A program made the translations under genes and the position numbers. Below are positions 1-7,256 of a DNA stretch of 64,000 nucleotides, one piece after another (the first letter of the stretch is position 1; each line of letters opens with the position of its first letter). The DNA comes from J054 sp965221985 (GTDB taxonomy: Bacteria > Pseudomonadota > Gammaproteobacteria > Steroidobacterales > GCA-2729495). The notes under the pieces are model-generated. The model ran no database searches, was not told where the DNA came from, and was given only the letters and a program-made list of their open reading frames with translations. The stretch is from assembly GCA_965221985.1 (NCBI GenBank), contig OZ244928.1, positions 1,860,001 to 1,924,000 on the forward strand, in the 5' to 3' direction.

Positions 1-416
1 CCATCGCCGGCTATATCTTGGATCGCATTGATCGTATTGCGGGGCTTGCTTTGGCAATGAGTTTTGGTTTTGTGGGCTACGGTTCATTATTCTTCATCGA
101 CAATCCCATTGGCCCATGGATGTATCTCTGTGCCGCGCTGATTGGCATGGCCGAGATGACTGCTAATCTGTCGGCCACGTCGCTCATTGGTAAGGAAGCG
201 CCTGAGCGCGGTCGGGGTGCTGTGCTTGGTACCTGGACCTGGTTCGGTGCTTTGGGCATTCTAACCGTGGCCATCGTTGGCGGTTATCTGTTCGACAATG
301 TCAGCCGCGTTGGACCTTTTTTATTCATGGCTACGGCCAATCTGCTGCTACTCATTTGGTCCTTGAGTTTGCTGGTCCGGCGTGGTCAACGGCAGCCAGC
401 ACCACTATCGGAATGA
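1..416 (+). CDS. MFS transporter, C-terminal part (cut by window edge)
   Basis: The open frame runs in from the left edge without a start, so only about the last 137 residues are present. They show three to four hydrophobic segments and the loop 'SLIGKEAPERGRGAVLG', which resembles 'ISQEAPKVSRGAVVG' in the MFS gene at 3362-4696 and 'LAQEAPVRIRGSAFG' in the one at 26966-28282. It is therefore the C-terminal half of a 12-helix major facilitator of the same subfamily. The substrate cannot be told. It is followed by the DUF1838 gene at 495 on the same strand. A TTG at 18 is only an internal codon. Confidence 0.8.
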   Translation, partial: IAGYILDRIDRIAGLALAMSFGFVGYGSLFFIDNPIGPWMYLCAALIGMAEMTANLSATSLIGKEAPERGRGAVLGTWTWFGALGILTVAIVGGYLFDNVSRVGPFLFMATANLLLLIWSLSLLVRRGQRQPAPLSE

Positions 417-494
417 CATAGCTGAGAGTTGCACATCCTCTGAGCGCAGGCCATGATCTCATGGTGGTTCTTTTGGCCGACAAGGAAGAATAAA

Positions 495-1496
495 ATGCAA
501 CAAGATCGCCGCCGTTTCATGAAATCTTTTGCCAGCGTCGGCGCCTTTGGCGCCATGAGTATGGCCACGGCCGCCATGGGCCAGCAGGCGCAGGCAAAAA
601 TGGCTGCCAAGGCTAAATACGGTGTCGGCCCAGCGCTGGAGGGCCCCTACCTGAATTTGCGCACCGGACGCGGCAATCAACTCGCCTATGCTCGCATTCA
701 AAGCGATATTGATTTTGGCAAGCAAAAATATTTTTGGTTTAAGGGCTATGTGGCGGGTAACCGGCCCGGCGAGAAAATTAAAGACTTGTTTGGCGCTCAG
801 GGATTCGGCGTTATTCGTCTGAAGGAACGCGAAGATGGCGTTATCGAGCGTCTGTGCCGAGAAATTATTTTGTATACCGACTTGCGCAGTGGGGAAGTTA
901 TTTCAGAATGGAAAAATCCATACATTGACGAAACCGTCAAGGTGGTTCATGTCGACAACGATCCTTACAATTACACCATCGAAGAATATTTCCCGGCCCC
1001 GCCTGAATTCGGCGGATTGAACAAAGAAAAAGCGCCGCCGCGCATCCCCTTTGTCCTGCCCTGGTATCAGCACGGTGATTGGCTAGAAATGGAGATGCAT
1101 ATCCATTTGGCTTATCCCAGTGCCTTGCAGCCGGATGAATGGCCACGTGAGTCCTCGGGTCCCATTGTGCAAGTGTCGGAAATGTTTGCGCACCATGTGA
1201 AGGCCGAGGATATGCAAAACCCGGATATCACCAGTCTTGACTACCACGGGACCTGGAATCGTGTCACACCTTGGCTTCCGTGGATGTTGATGGGGCAGCA
1301 ACCAGGGCTTTGCCAATATCAGTGTTTCATGGGGACCTGTGCACATCCATCGGATGTCCTGTCGCGTTCCGCGGTTGATTACGCGGAAAAGCACTATGCA
1401 AAATATTTTGACGCACCGACGGTCATGGAAGGCAACAGTCTTTCGAGTCTAGAGCGCTATGCAGAAGAACAAGAGCCGGCGCCCGCGAAGAAATAG
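495..1496 (+). CDS. DUF1838 family protein, Tat-exported
   Basis: About 333 residues. The ATG at 495 is preferred over the ATG at 453 because an AAGGAAG ribosome site lies 6-7 bases upstream of it and the protein then begins with a twin-arginine signal (RRRFMK, residues 5-10, hydrophobic stretch, AQA cleavage site near residue 34). The body has the pattern I know from DUF1838 proteins: a region on colour/gist of a '..E.ILYTDLRSGEVISEWKNPY.DETVKVVHV' type (not a catalytic motif) followed by Pro/Trp-rich segments. The family has no established reaction. The export signal places it in the periplasm, folded before transport. It lies between an MFS gene and an aldehyde dehydrogenase, which suggests a role in catabolism of an imported compound (inference). 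A second member is at 25809-26894. Confidence 0.8.
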   Translation: MQQDRRRFMKSFASVGAFGAMSMATAAMGQQAQAKMAAKAKYGVGPALEGPYLNLRTGRGNQLAYARIQSDIDFGKQKYFWFKGYVAGNRPGEKIKDLFGAQGFGVIRLKEREDGVIERLCREIILYTDLRSGEVISEWKNPYIDETVKVVHVDNDPYNYTIEEYFPAPPEFGGLNKEKAPPRIPFVLPWYQHGDWLEMEMHIHLAYPSALQPDEWPRESSGPIVQVSEMFAHHVKAEDMQNPDITSLDYHGTWNRVTPWLPWMLMGQQPGLCQYQCFMGTCAHPSDVLSRSAVDYAEKHYAKYFDAPTVMEGNSLSSLERYAEEQEPAPAKK

Positions 1497-1851
1497 TTTT
1501 GTAGTTTCTTTACTGGAGTTGTTTGGGCTGGATTTAGAATCTTAGCTTCAGACTCGGCAGTCTCTGTAGATTCGCCTGGTCACCGTCGTTTGGCGTTTGC
1601 ATAGTATTTGCCAGTTCGCGCAAGCCTAAACCTTGCAATGGTTTGCGTGCTGGATTGGTATCTGCCTGTGGTGGCGAACATGAGCTTGCCGCAACCAGGT
1701 TCGTAGACCGTTGGCCGGACCATCAAGCGCGTTGCAAGCTGTTTCTGCTAGTTTTTGCGCCGACAGGTGAACCAGGTGCACAGATTCCTTCCGGCTCCAT
1801 CGCAGCTTGCCTACATTAGCTGTGTTCTTATAAGCAGTTCTGGGAAAAATC
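1497..1851. other. Intergenic stretch between DUF1838 and aldehyde dehydrogenase genes
   Basis: About 355 bases with no convincing gene. Leftward open frames here run into the start of the aldehyde dehydrogenase gene in an alternative frame and have no protein-like composition. I see no clear terminator with a T-run and no recognised riboswitch. The length is enough to hold a promoter for the dehydrogenase-MFS-hydrolase run, but I cannot point to one with confidence. Confidence 0.4.
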
Positions 1852-3303
1852 GTGAGTCTTGAGTTTGGAGACCGCTTGATGTTCATCGGCGGTGAGTTCG
1901 TTGCGAGTGACAGCGGGCAATGGATGGATTCTGTCAATCCGGCGACCGAAGAAGTCCACGGCCGCGTCCCGGCCGGCAGCGTTGCTGATGTAGCTCGGGC
2001 TGTTGCAGCCGCTCAAGCCGCGCAGCCGGAATGGAACGCGTTGACAGTGCTCGAGCGCGGCGCTCTGTTGCGTCGTGTGGCCGACGAGATGCGTCGGCGC
2101 GCCGATGATGTAGTGCCCCTGGAAGCGGCAGATACCGGCAATACCATCGCGAGTCTTGGCGGCGACATTACCCTCGCTTCTGGCTATCTAGACTTCATGT
2201 CCGGGCTTGGTATGGAAATGAAGGGGGAGAGCGTGCCCGCGACCCCCGGCAACATACATTTTACCCTACGCCAACCCTACGGCGTGGTCGGACGTATCGT
2301 GCCTTTTAATCATCCCTTTCTTTTCGCAGGCGCGCATTTGGGCGCGCCATTGATGGCGGGCAACACGGTGGTTTTGAAATCCCCCGATCAAAGCCCGCTA
2401 TCCGCGAGTTTGATGGGGGAAATATGCGGAGAAGTGTTACCGGCTGGTGTGGTCAATATCGTGTCTGGTGTTGGTACTGTTGTCGGTGATGCCATCGTTC
2501 GTCATCCGCAAGTGCCGCGTATTGGCTTCACTGGTTCAGTACCCACGGGCATGGCCATCCAGCGCGCGGCTGCCGAGGTGGGTATCAAACATATTACTTT
2601 GGAACTAGGCGGTAAGAATCCGCTCATCGCTTTTCCCGATGCTGACCCGCGGGCCGTTGCGCGAGCAGCTGTCGCTGGAATGAATTTTGCCTGGTCGGGC
2701 CAGTCTTGTGGTTCCACAAGCCGCTTGTTGTTGCATGAATCCTTGCACGATGAAGTGCTCGAGCAAGTACTGGCTAAAGTCGGCGCAATTCAGCTGGGTG
2801 ATCCCCGGGATTCCAGCTCACAGATGGGGCCGGTAAATTCAGCCGGGCATTATCGGCATGTGACCGGAATGATCCAGGCGGCGCGCGATGAAGGTGCATC
2901 TATTCTTGCCGGAGGCAGCCGGCCGAAGGGCGAACAGTTTCAGCGTGGCTACTGGGTTGAGCCCACCGTAATTGGTGATGTTACCCCGAACATGCGTATC
3001 GCGAAACAGGAGGTCTTTGGGCCTGTGCTTAGCGTCTTGAAATGGCGTACTCAAGCCGAGGTACTGGACATTGCGAACGGCACGGAATTCGGCCTCACAG
3101 CCGGCGTGTGGACCAAAGATGTACAGACCGCCATGACAATGGCGCGGGAAATCAATGCGGGTTGCGTGTGGATAAACGGCGGTGGTCGCCACTTTCTGGG
3201 GACGGGCTTTGCCGGTTGGGGTAACAGCGGACTGGGCCGCGAAGAGTGTTTGGAGGAACTGCTGAGCTACACTCGCGCCAAATCCGTCCATGTAATCTTG
3301 TAG
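1852..3303 (+). CDS. NAD(P)-dependent aldehyde dehydrogenase
   Basis: 483 residues, usual length for the aldehyde dehydrogenase superfamily, which oxidises aldehydes to acids with NAD(P)+ in the cytoplasm. Visible signatures are the N-terminal 'PFNHP' and 'KSPDQSPLSA' cofactor region, 'GFTGSVPTG' Rossmann turn, the general-base Glu in 'LELGGKNP' (about residue 251), the nucleophile Cys in 'GQSCGSTS' (about residue 286) and 'KQEVFGPV' towards the end. The GTG at 1852 is used as start; an ATG at 1879 is possible and would shorten it by nine residues. Its place between a DUF1838 gene and an MFS gene suggests it acts on a product of an imported substrate. Substrate specificity is not visible. Confidence 0.93.
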   Translation: MSLEFGDRLMFIGGEFVASDSGQWMDSVNPATEEVHGRVPAGSVADVARAVAAAQAAQPEWNALTVLERGALLRRVADEMRRRADDVVPLEAADTGNTIASLGGDITLASGYLDFMSGLGMEMKGESVPATPGNIHFTLRQPYGVVGRIVPFNHPFLFAGAHLGAPLMAGNTVVLKSPDQSPLSASLMGEICGEVLPAGVVNIVSGVGTVVGDAIVRHPQVPRIGFTGSVPTGMAIQRAAAEVGIKHITLELGGKNPLIAFPDADPRAVARAAVAGMNFAWSGQSCGSTSRLLLHESLHDEVLEQVLAKVGAIQLGDPRDSSSQMGPVNSAGHYRHVTGMIQAARDEGASILAGGSRPKGEQFQRGYWVEPTVIGDVTPNMRIAKQEVFGPVLSVLKWRTQAEVLDIANGTEFGLTAGVWTKDVQTAMTMAREINAGCVWINGGGRHFLGTGFAGWGNSGLGREECLEELLSYTRAKSVHVIL

Positions 3304-3361
3304 CGATTCGTTCCGAAGAAGAATAGGAATAAGAAAATGATAGCTGCTAGGGAGTCGAGTC

Positions 3362-4696
3362 TTGACCGAGCAAACTGCTAGTTCATCAGCAACGGCCACG
3401 GGCCGAAGATTCTTATTTATGTGGTTGCAGCCCGGGATCTCGGCCTTAAATGCCGTTGTGTTTTGTTATTCGGCTTTCGCAACCATCGGCCTGCTGACAT
3501 TCGTATCCACGGGCACGGCCCTAGTCTTGAACGCAAATTTTGGTATTCCCACGGATGAGCAAGGCACGGTAGTAGGCGACTTGGTGATCGTCACTGAAAT
3601 CGTTCAACTGCTAATTTTCGGCGTTGTTGGGGTTCTGTCTGATCGCATTGGTCGCCGGGAATTATTCGCCGCCGGTATTTTCATAATGGGCTTGGGATAT
3701 CTGCTGTATCCCTTTGCCACATCGATGCCGGAACTCATCCTTTACCGCGGCATTTACGCTCTTGGCCTGGGCGCATCCACCGGCATGTTGGGCACGATCT
3801 TAGCGGACTATCCGCAAGACCGGTCGCGCGGCAAGTTCGTTGCCGTTGCCGGCATGTTTAACGGCATAGGTGTGATCTGCGTAACGGTTTTGTTTGGCCG
3901 ATATGTACCGCCTGCCTTGGTTGAGGCGGGCTACGATGCCGTTGCCGCCACGCGCATCGTGCATGGCATCGTTTTTGCAGCTTGTGCACTATCAGCGGTC
4001 ATTTATTTGCTGGGACTGCAATCCGGGACACCTGTTGCCAAAGAAGAACGATTGCCTCTGCGTGAGTTGCTGATAAGCGGGTTTATCGAGGGACGGCGTA
4101 ATCCAAGAATCGCCTTGGCCTACGCTGCAGGCTTTGTTGCGCGCAGCGACCAGGTCGTATTGGGTACATTTACGGTGTTGTGGGGTACGATCGCCGGTAT
4201 CAATCAGGGTATGGATCCTGCTGTTGCCTCGGCCCGCGGCGCGGGATTGTTCGGGATTTCCGCTGGTGCTTCGTTGATCTGGCTGATGTTTCTTGGCCCC
4301 GCATTGGACCGCTTCAATCGGGTGTCGGGGACAATTTTTTGCATGGCAATTGCCGTTATTGGTTATATGTCCATGTTGCTAATCGATGATCCCTTGTCTA
4401 AAGATGCAATTCCCTACTTTATCTTGCTCGGGATCGGACAAATTTGCGCCTTTTTTGGTGCCACAACATTGATTAGCCAAGAAGCGCCGAAAGTGTCGCG
4501 GGGTGCGGTTGTCGGCGCATTTAACATGTGCGGTGCCATTGGGATTTTTATTGCGTCCGGACTGGGTGGCCGCTTGTTCGATGCGGTGGGTCCAGCAGCG
4601 CCCTTTGCGATGATCGGCTTCTTTAACGGGCTCGTATTCCTCTTTGCCATCGTCGTGCGAATTAAGTGGCCCGGTGAGTTACGGTCGTCGTCATGA
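3362..4696 (+). CDS. MFS transporter
   Basis: 444 residues with about 12 hydrophobic segments and the typical loop 2-3 motif 'GVLSDRIGRRE' (near residue 96). 'ILADYPQDRSRGK' in the middle loop is shared in pattern with the MFS gene at 26966-28282, so the two are paralogues. The start is a TTG at 3362 with AGGGAG upstream; the gene is 58 bases after the aldehyde dehydrogenase stop and on the same strand, so they are likely cotranscribed. It is a proton-coupled or facilitated inner-membrane transporter by family; the substrate is unknown. Confidence 0.9.
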   Translation: MTEQTASSSATATGRRFLFMWLQPGISALNAVVFCYSAFATIGLLTFVSTGTALVLNANFGIPTDEQGTVVGDLVIVTEIVQLLIFGVVGVLSDRIGRRELFAAGIFIMGLGYLLYPFATSMPELILYRGIYALGLGASTGMLGTILADYPQDRSRGKFVAVAGMFNGIGVICVTVLFGRYVPPALVEAGYDAVAATRIVHGIVFAACALSAVIYLLGLQSGTPVAKEERLPLRELLISGFIEGRRNPRIALAYAAGFVARSDQVVLGTFTVLWGTIAGINQGMDPAVASARGAGLFGISAGASLIWLMFLGPALDRFNRVSGTIFCMAIAVIGYMSMLLIDDPLSKDAIPYFILLGIGQICAFFGATTLISQEAPKVSRGAVVGAFNMCGAIGIFIASGLGGRLFDAVGPAAPFAMIGFFNGLVFLFAIVVRIKWPGELRSSS

Positions 4697-4720
4697 CGTG
4701 GCATTGTCGGCGCGGTTGAG

Positions 4721-5698
4721 ATGCTCAAGCTTCGTGGGTTTGCGGCGATTCTGATTCTTGGGTTCTTACTAGGTGCTTGCACGCAGAACGTGCTCGTACA
4801 GTTTGCAACACCGGGCGCATATTCCGTCACTAGCCAAGCTGATATTAAGCTCGAACGGCGCAATGCCGATCCGCCACTATCTCTAAGGGTCGTCTATCCG
4901 CAAGGACAAGGTCCCTGGCCCCTCATTGTCTATTCTCATGGCACTTTTGCCGGCAACGCAAAGTATGACCGAATTGTCAAACACTGGACTTCCCATGGGT
5001 TTGTGGTGGCGCTGCCTCAGCACATCGATGCGGATCGCGGTGTGCCGGTTCGGAGTTACGCCGATATGGAGGATGTTATTCGCAGTCGCGCAAGGGATAT
5101 GAGTTTGGTATTGGATGCTTTGCCCCAGGTGGCGGCCGCGATACCGGATTTAGCGGGCGAGATTGCTCCGCCGCCTTACGTTGCCGCTGGTCACTCCGTT
5201 GGTACCTATGTGGCTCTACTGGCGGTTGGACTTGAGACCCGCAATCCGGAGACGGGCGATACGATGGCGCATCATGACAAGCGCTATGGGTACGTGTTGA
5301 TGTCCAGCGATCCGGGCAACATGGCCTTGATGCCCACGGATTTATGGCTCGGTGTGTCGATTCCTCGCTTTGTGGTGCGCGGTAGCGAGGATTTTGGTGA
5401 AATGGGCAAGGGACGCTCTAACAGTAGTTACGAAACCGAGGTCGCTAGCAGTGACGCTGGAGTGCCGGGATCTCGTTATCTATTGGAAATCGCCGGTGCC
5501 GACCATTATTTCGGTGGTTTGGTGCACAAGGAGCCAAAAAGTGCCGTCGCTGATCATGAGGGTCTAGAGATTTTCAATACCTTGTCGACAGCATTTCTTT
5601 CCGCCTATATGCGTGATGACGCGCAGGCAATGGAGGCGCTGCGTAATCCGAATCTGAAAGAACTAGGCTATGACCGAGCGATTTTGCGAATTTATTGA
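4721..5698 (+). CDS. Alpha/beta hydrolase, predicted lipoprotein
   Basis: 325 residues. It begins with a lipoprotein signal (LGAC, Cys20), so the enzyme is probably tethered to a membrane on the periplasmic side. The fold is of the dienelactone hydrolase/PET-hydrolase-like type: 'YSHGTFAG' oxyanion region, nucleophile Ser in 'GHSVG' (Ser159) and a late 'GADHYF' that should hold the catalytic His. It would hydrolyse an ester or lactone. It follows the MFS gene after 24 bases and closes the rightward run. Substrate unknown. Confidence 0.82.
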   Translation: MLKLRGFAAILILGFLLGACTQNVLVQFATPGAYSVTSQADIKLERRNADPPLSLRVVYPQGQGPWPLIVYSHGTFAGNAKYDRIVKHWTSHGFVVALPQHIDADRGVPVRSYADMEDVIRSRARDMSLVLDALPQVAAAIPDLAGEIAPPPYVAAGHSVGTYVALLAVGLETRNPETGDTMAHHDKRYGYVLMSSDPGNMALMPTDLWLGVSIPRFVVRGSEDFGEMGKGRSNSSYETEVASSDAGVPGSRYLLEIAGADHYFGGLVHKEPKSAVADHEGLEIFNTLSTAFLSAYMRDDAQAMEALRNPNLKELGYDRAILRIY

Positions 5699-5852
5699 GG
5701 CGCGATTTTCAAGGGCGAAAATTCTTCGCTATTTCTCGTGACTAAGGTGCACAGGCATCGATGATCTATATTCGCTTAGCTCGAGTCTGGGGGATACAGA
5801 AACTAAGGCGTAGTTTTCTACTTTGGCTGAGTGATCGGTGAAGCTGTACCGA

Positions 5853-5883
5853 GCAGCCGCCGGGGACGGCTGGCTGCGGCTGC
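5853..5883. terminator. Possible stem-loop between convergent genes
   Basis: GCAGCCG (5853-5859) is answered by CGGCTGC (5877-5883), a perfect 7-bp stem with a 17-base loop, in the gap between the rightward hydrolase gene and the leftward porin gene. There is no T-run on either side, so an intrinsic terminator is only a guess. Confidence 0.25.
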
Positions 5884-5928
5884 TAAATTGCTCGCCTGGT
5901 TTCTATTCTCAAGAACGGTGAGATGCGG

Positions 5929-7236
5929 TTAAAAATTGGCGCTCAACATCAACCAAGCTTTGGTGGTGTCTGAGCTAAAGCCGTCTTCCGACTCAAAAGC
6001 CGCGATGCCGGCTACGACTGAATAGTGGTTAAGGAATGGCCAAGTGCCGAACAGATCCCATTCAGTGCCGTAGTCGTTGCTGCCGGTTTCTTGCCCAAAG
6101 CGATGATAGACAAGGCTGTATTTGCCAACAGGGCCCTTGGCCGTTGCTTCTAAGTAGAGATCTTCTAGGCCACCGGCCGGCGTGGCGAGGAACTTGTCGG
6201 CCCGGCCATTGAATTTATGCAGAGTGGCTAAGGGCGTTTGAAAAGACTCTCCCGCGTTGCCGCTGCCGCTTAAAACTTCGTAGCCTGCTTTTAAGCCGAC
6301 CCGTGGCCAGTCAATACCAGCGCTGAAGTGATAGTAGTCCTCGTCGTAGTCGTTTGGGTTCTTCTTGTAGTCTTTTTGCAGCGCATATTCAGCCGCGTAA
6401 GAAAATTTTTGTGCCTTTTCAATGGCACCGTCGACGCGTAGGCCAAAGGTCTTATTTGATGCCGCCGCGGCATCGCGCAAATCGAGCCAATACGCGTAGG
6501 TGACCACCCTCAAGGCCGGACTCACGCGGTAGCTTGCGTCAACCAGGTGCGAACGACTGCCGAAGCTATCTGTCGGCGTGCCATCCTCCGGACCAAAAAT
6601 TCTCTTAACACCATCAATGTAACCGTAAAACACTTCGAGGTTTTCCGCTGCTTTATAGTCCAAGGAGAACGAATCATAGGTCTGTTCGTTCTGGCGCCAG
6701 CCCACGTTACCGACGAAACGCGCGTTCTCTCGAATGATGCGTTGGCGACCGAGAACGATGGTGGCATTTTCGAGGCCGGTGAAGGTCAGAGAGGCCAGAT
6801 TTAAGTCAGTGCCTTTCGGGTCGGCGACAACTGGATACTGCGTTTTTCCATTGCGGGTGTCATTGAAGCTGTCACCGACGATGGGCCGCAAGTCATCCAT
6901 GTTCAAGGTCAGAAAAGTGTTCTTGAATTTTCCGCTCTTATAGACCAAGCGTGAACGCAGTGTCGAGGCATTAGCCGATTTCGCGATGGAATCTTGGTCG
7001 ACATACTCGTAGCGATAACGAAAATTCAAGTTGAAGTTTCCATCTTTGAGAGCATTGGCAAATTCAGTACTCAAAGCTTCGGCTAGGGAGACCGAGGTGG
7101 CTAGTGATACTGCGCTGACGCCGCACAGTAAGGCGGCCGTCGCCACCCAGCTTCGTCGCTGTGTAGATTTTGCCTTGCAAGGAGATGCCACGCCTTTGCC
7201 TGACCGGCGGAGGCCCGTATTTGCCTGAGTTTTCAT
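5929..7236 (-). CDS. Outer-membrane porin (alginate-export-like barrel)
   Basis: 435 residues. A long basic N-terminus and hydrophobic stretch (about residues 28-53) act as signal peptide. The mature part alternates aromatic and polar residues like a beta-barrel, with 'FRYRYEYVDQD' near the start and 'GRQRIIRENARF', and it ends in 'LMLSANF', with the terminal Phe read by the BAM complex. The pattern is that of porins with an alginate-export-like barrel. It starts only 20 bases after the nirS-like stop and is probably the second gene of that operon. There is no strong ribosome site ahead of the ATG, which fits translational coupling. The solute is unknown. Confidence 0.82.
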   Translation of the reverse strand: MKTQANTGLRRSGKGVASPCKAKSTQRRSWVATAALLCGVSAVSLATSVSLAEALSTEFANALKDGNFNLNFRYRYEYVDQDSIAKSANASTLRSRLVYKSGKFKNTFLTLNMDDLRPIVGDSFNDTRNGKTQYPVVADPKGTDLNLASLTFTGLENATIVLGRQRIIRENARFVGNVGWRQNEQTYDSFSLDYKAAENLEVFYGYIDGVKRIFGPEDGTPTDSFGSRSHLVDASYRVSPALRVVTYAYWLDLRDAAAASNKTFGLRVDGAIEKAQKFSYAAEYALQKDYKKNPNDYDEDYYHFSAGIDWPRVGLKAGYEVLSGSGNAGESFQTPLATLHKFNGRADKFLATPAGGLEDLYLEATAKGPVGKYSLVYHRFGQETGSNDYGTEWDLFGTWPFLNHYSVVAGIAAFESEDGFSSDTTKAWLMLSANF

Positions 7237-7256
7237 GAGTTACAATCCGTGTATGC

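Noticed and set aside
1626..2016. Leftward open frames at the start of the aldehyde dehydrogenase gene
   Set aside because: They overlap the real coding start in another frame and show no protein features.
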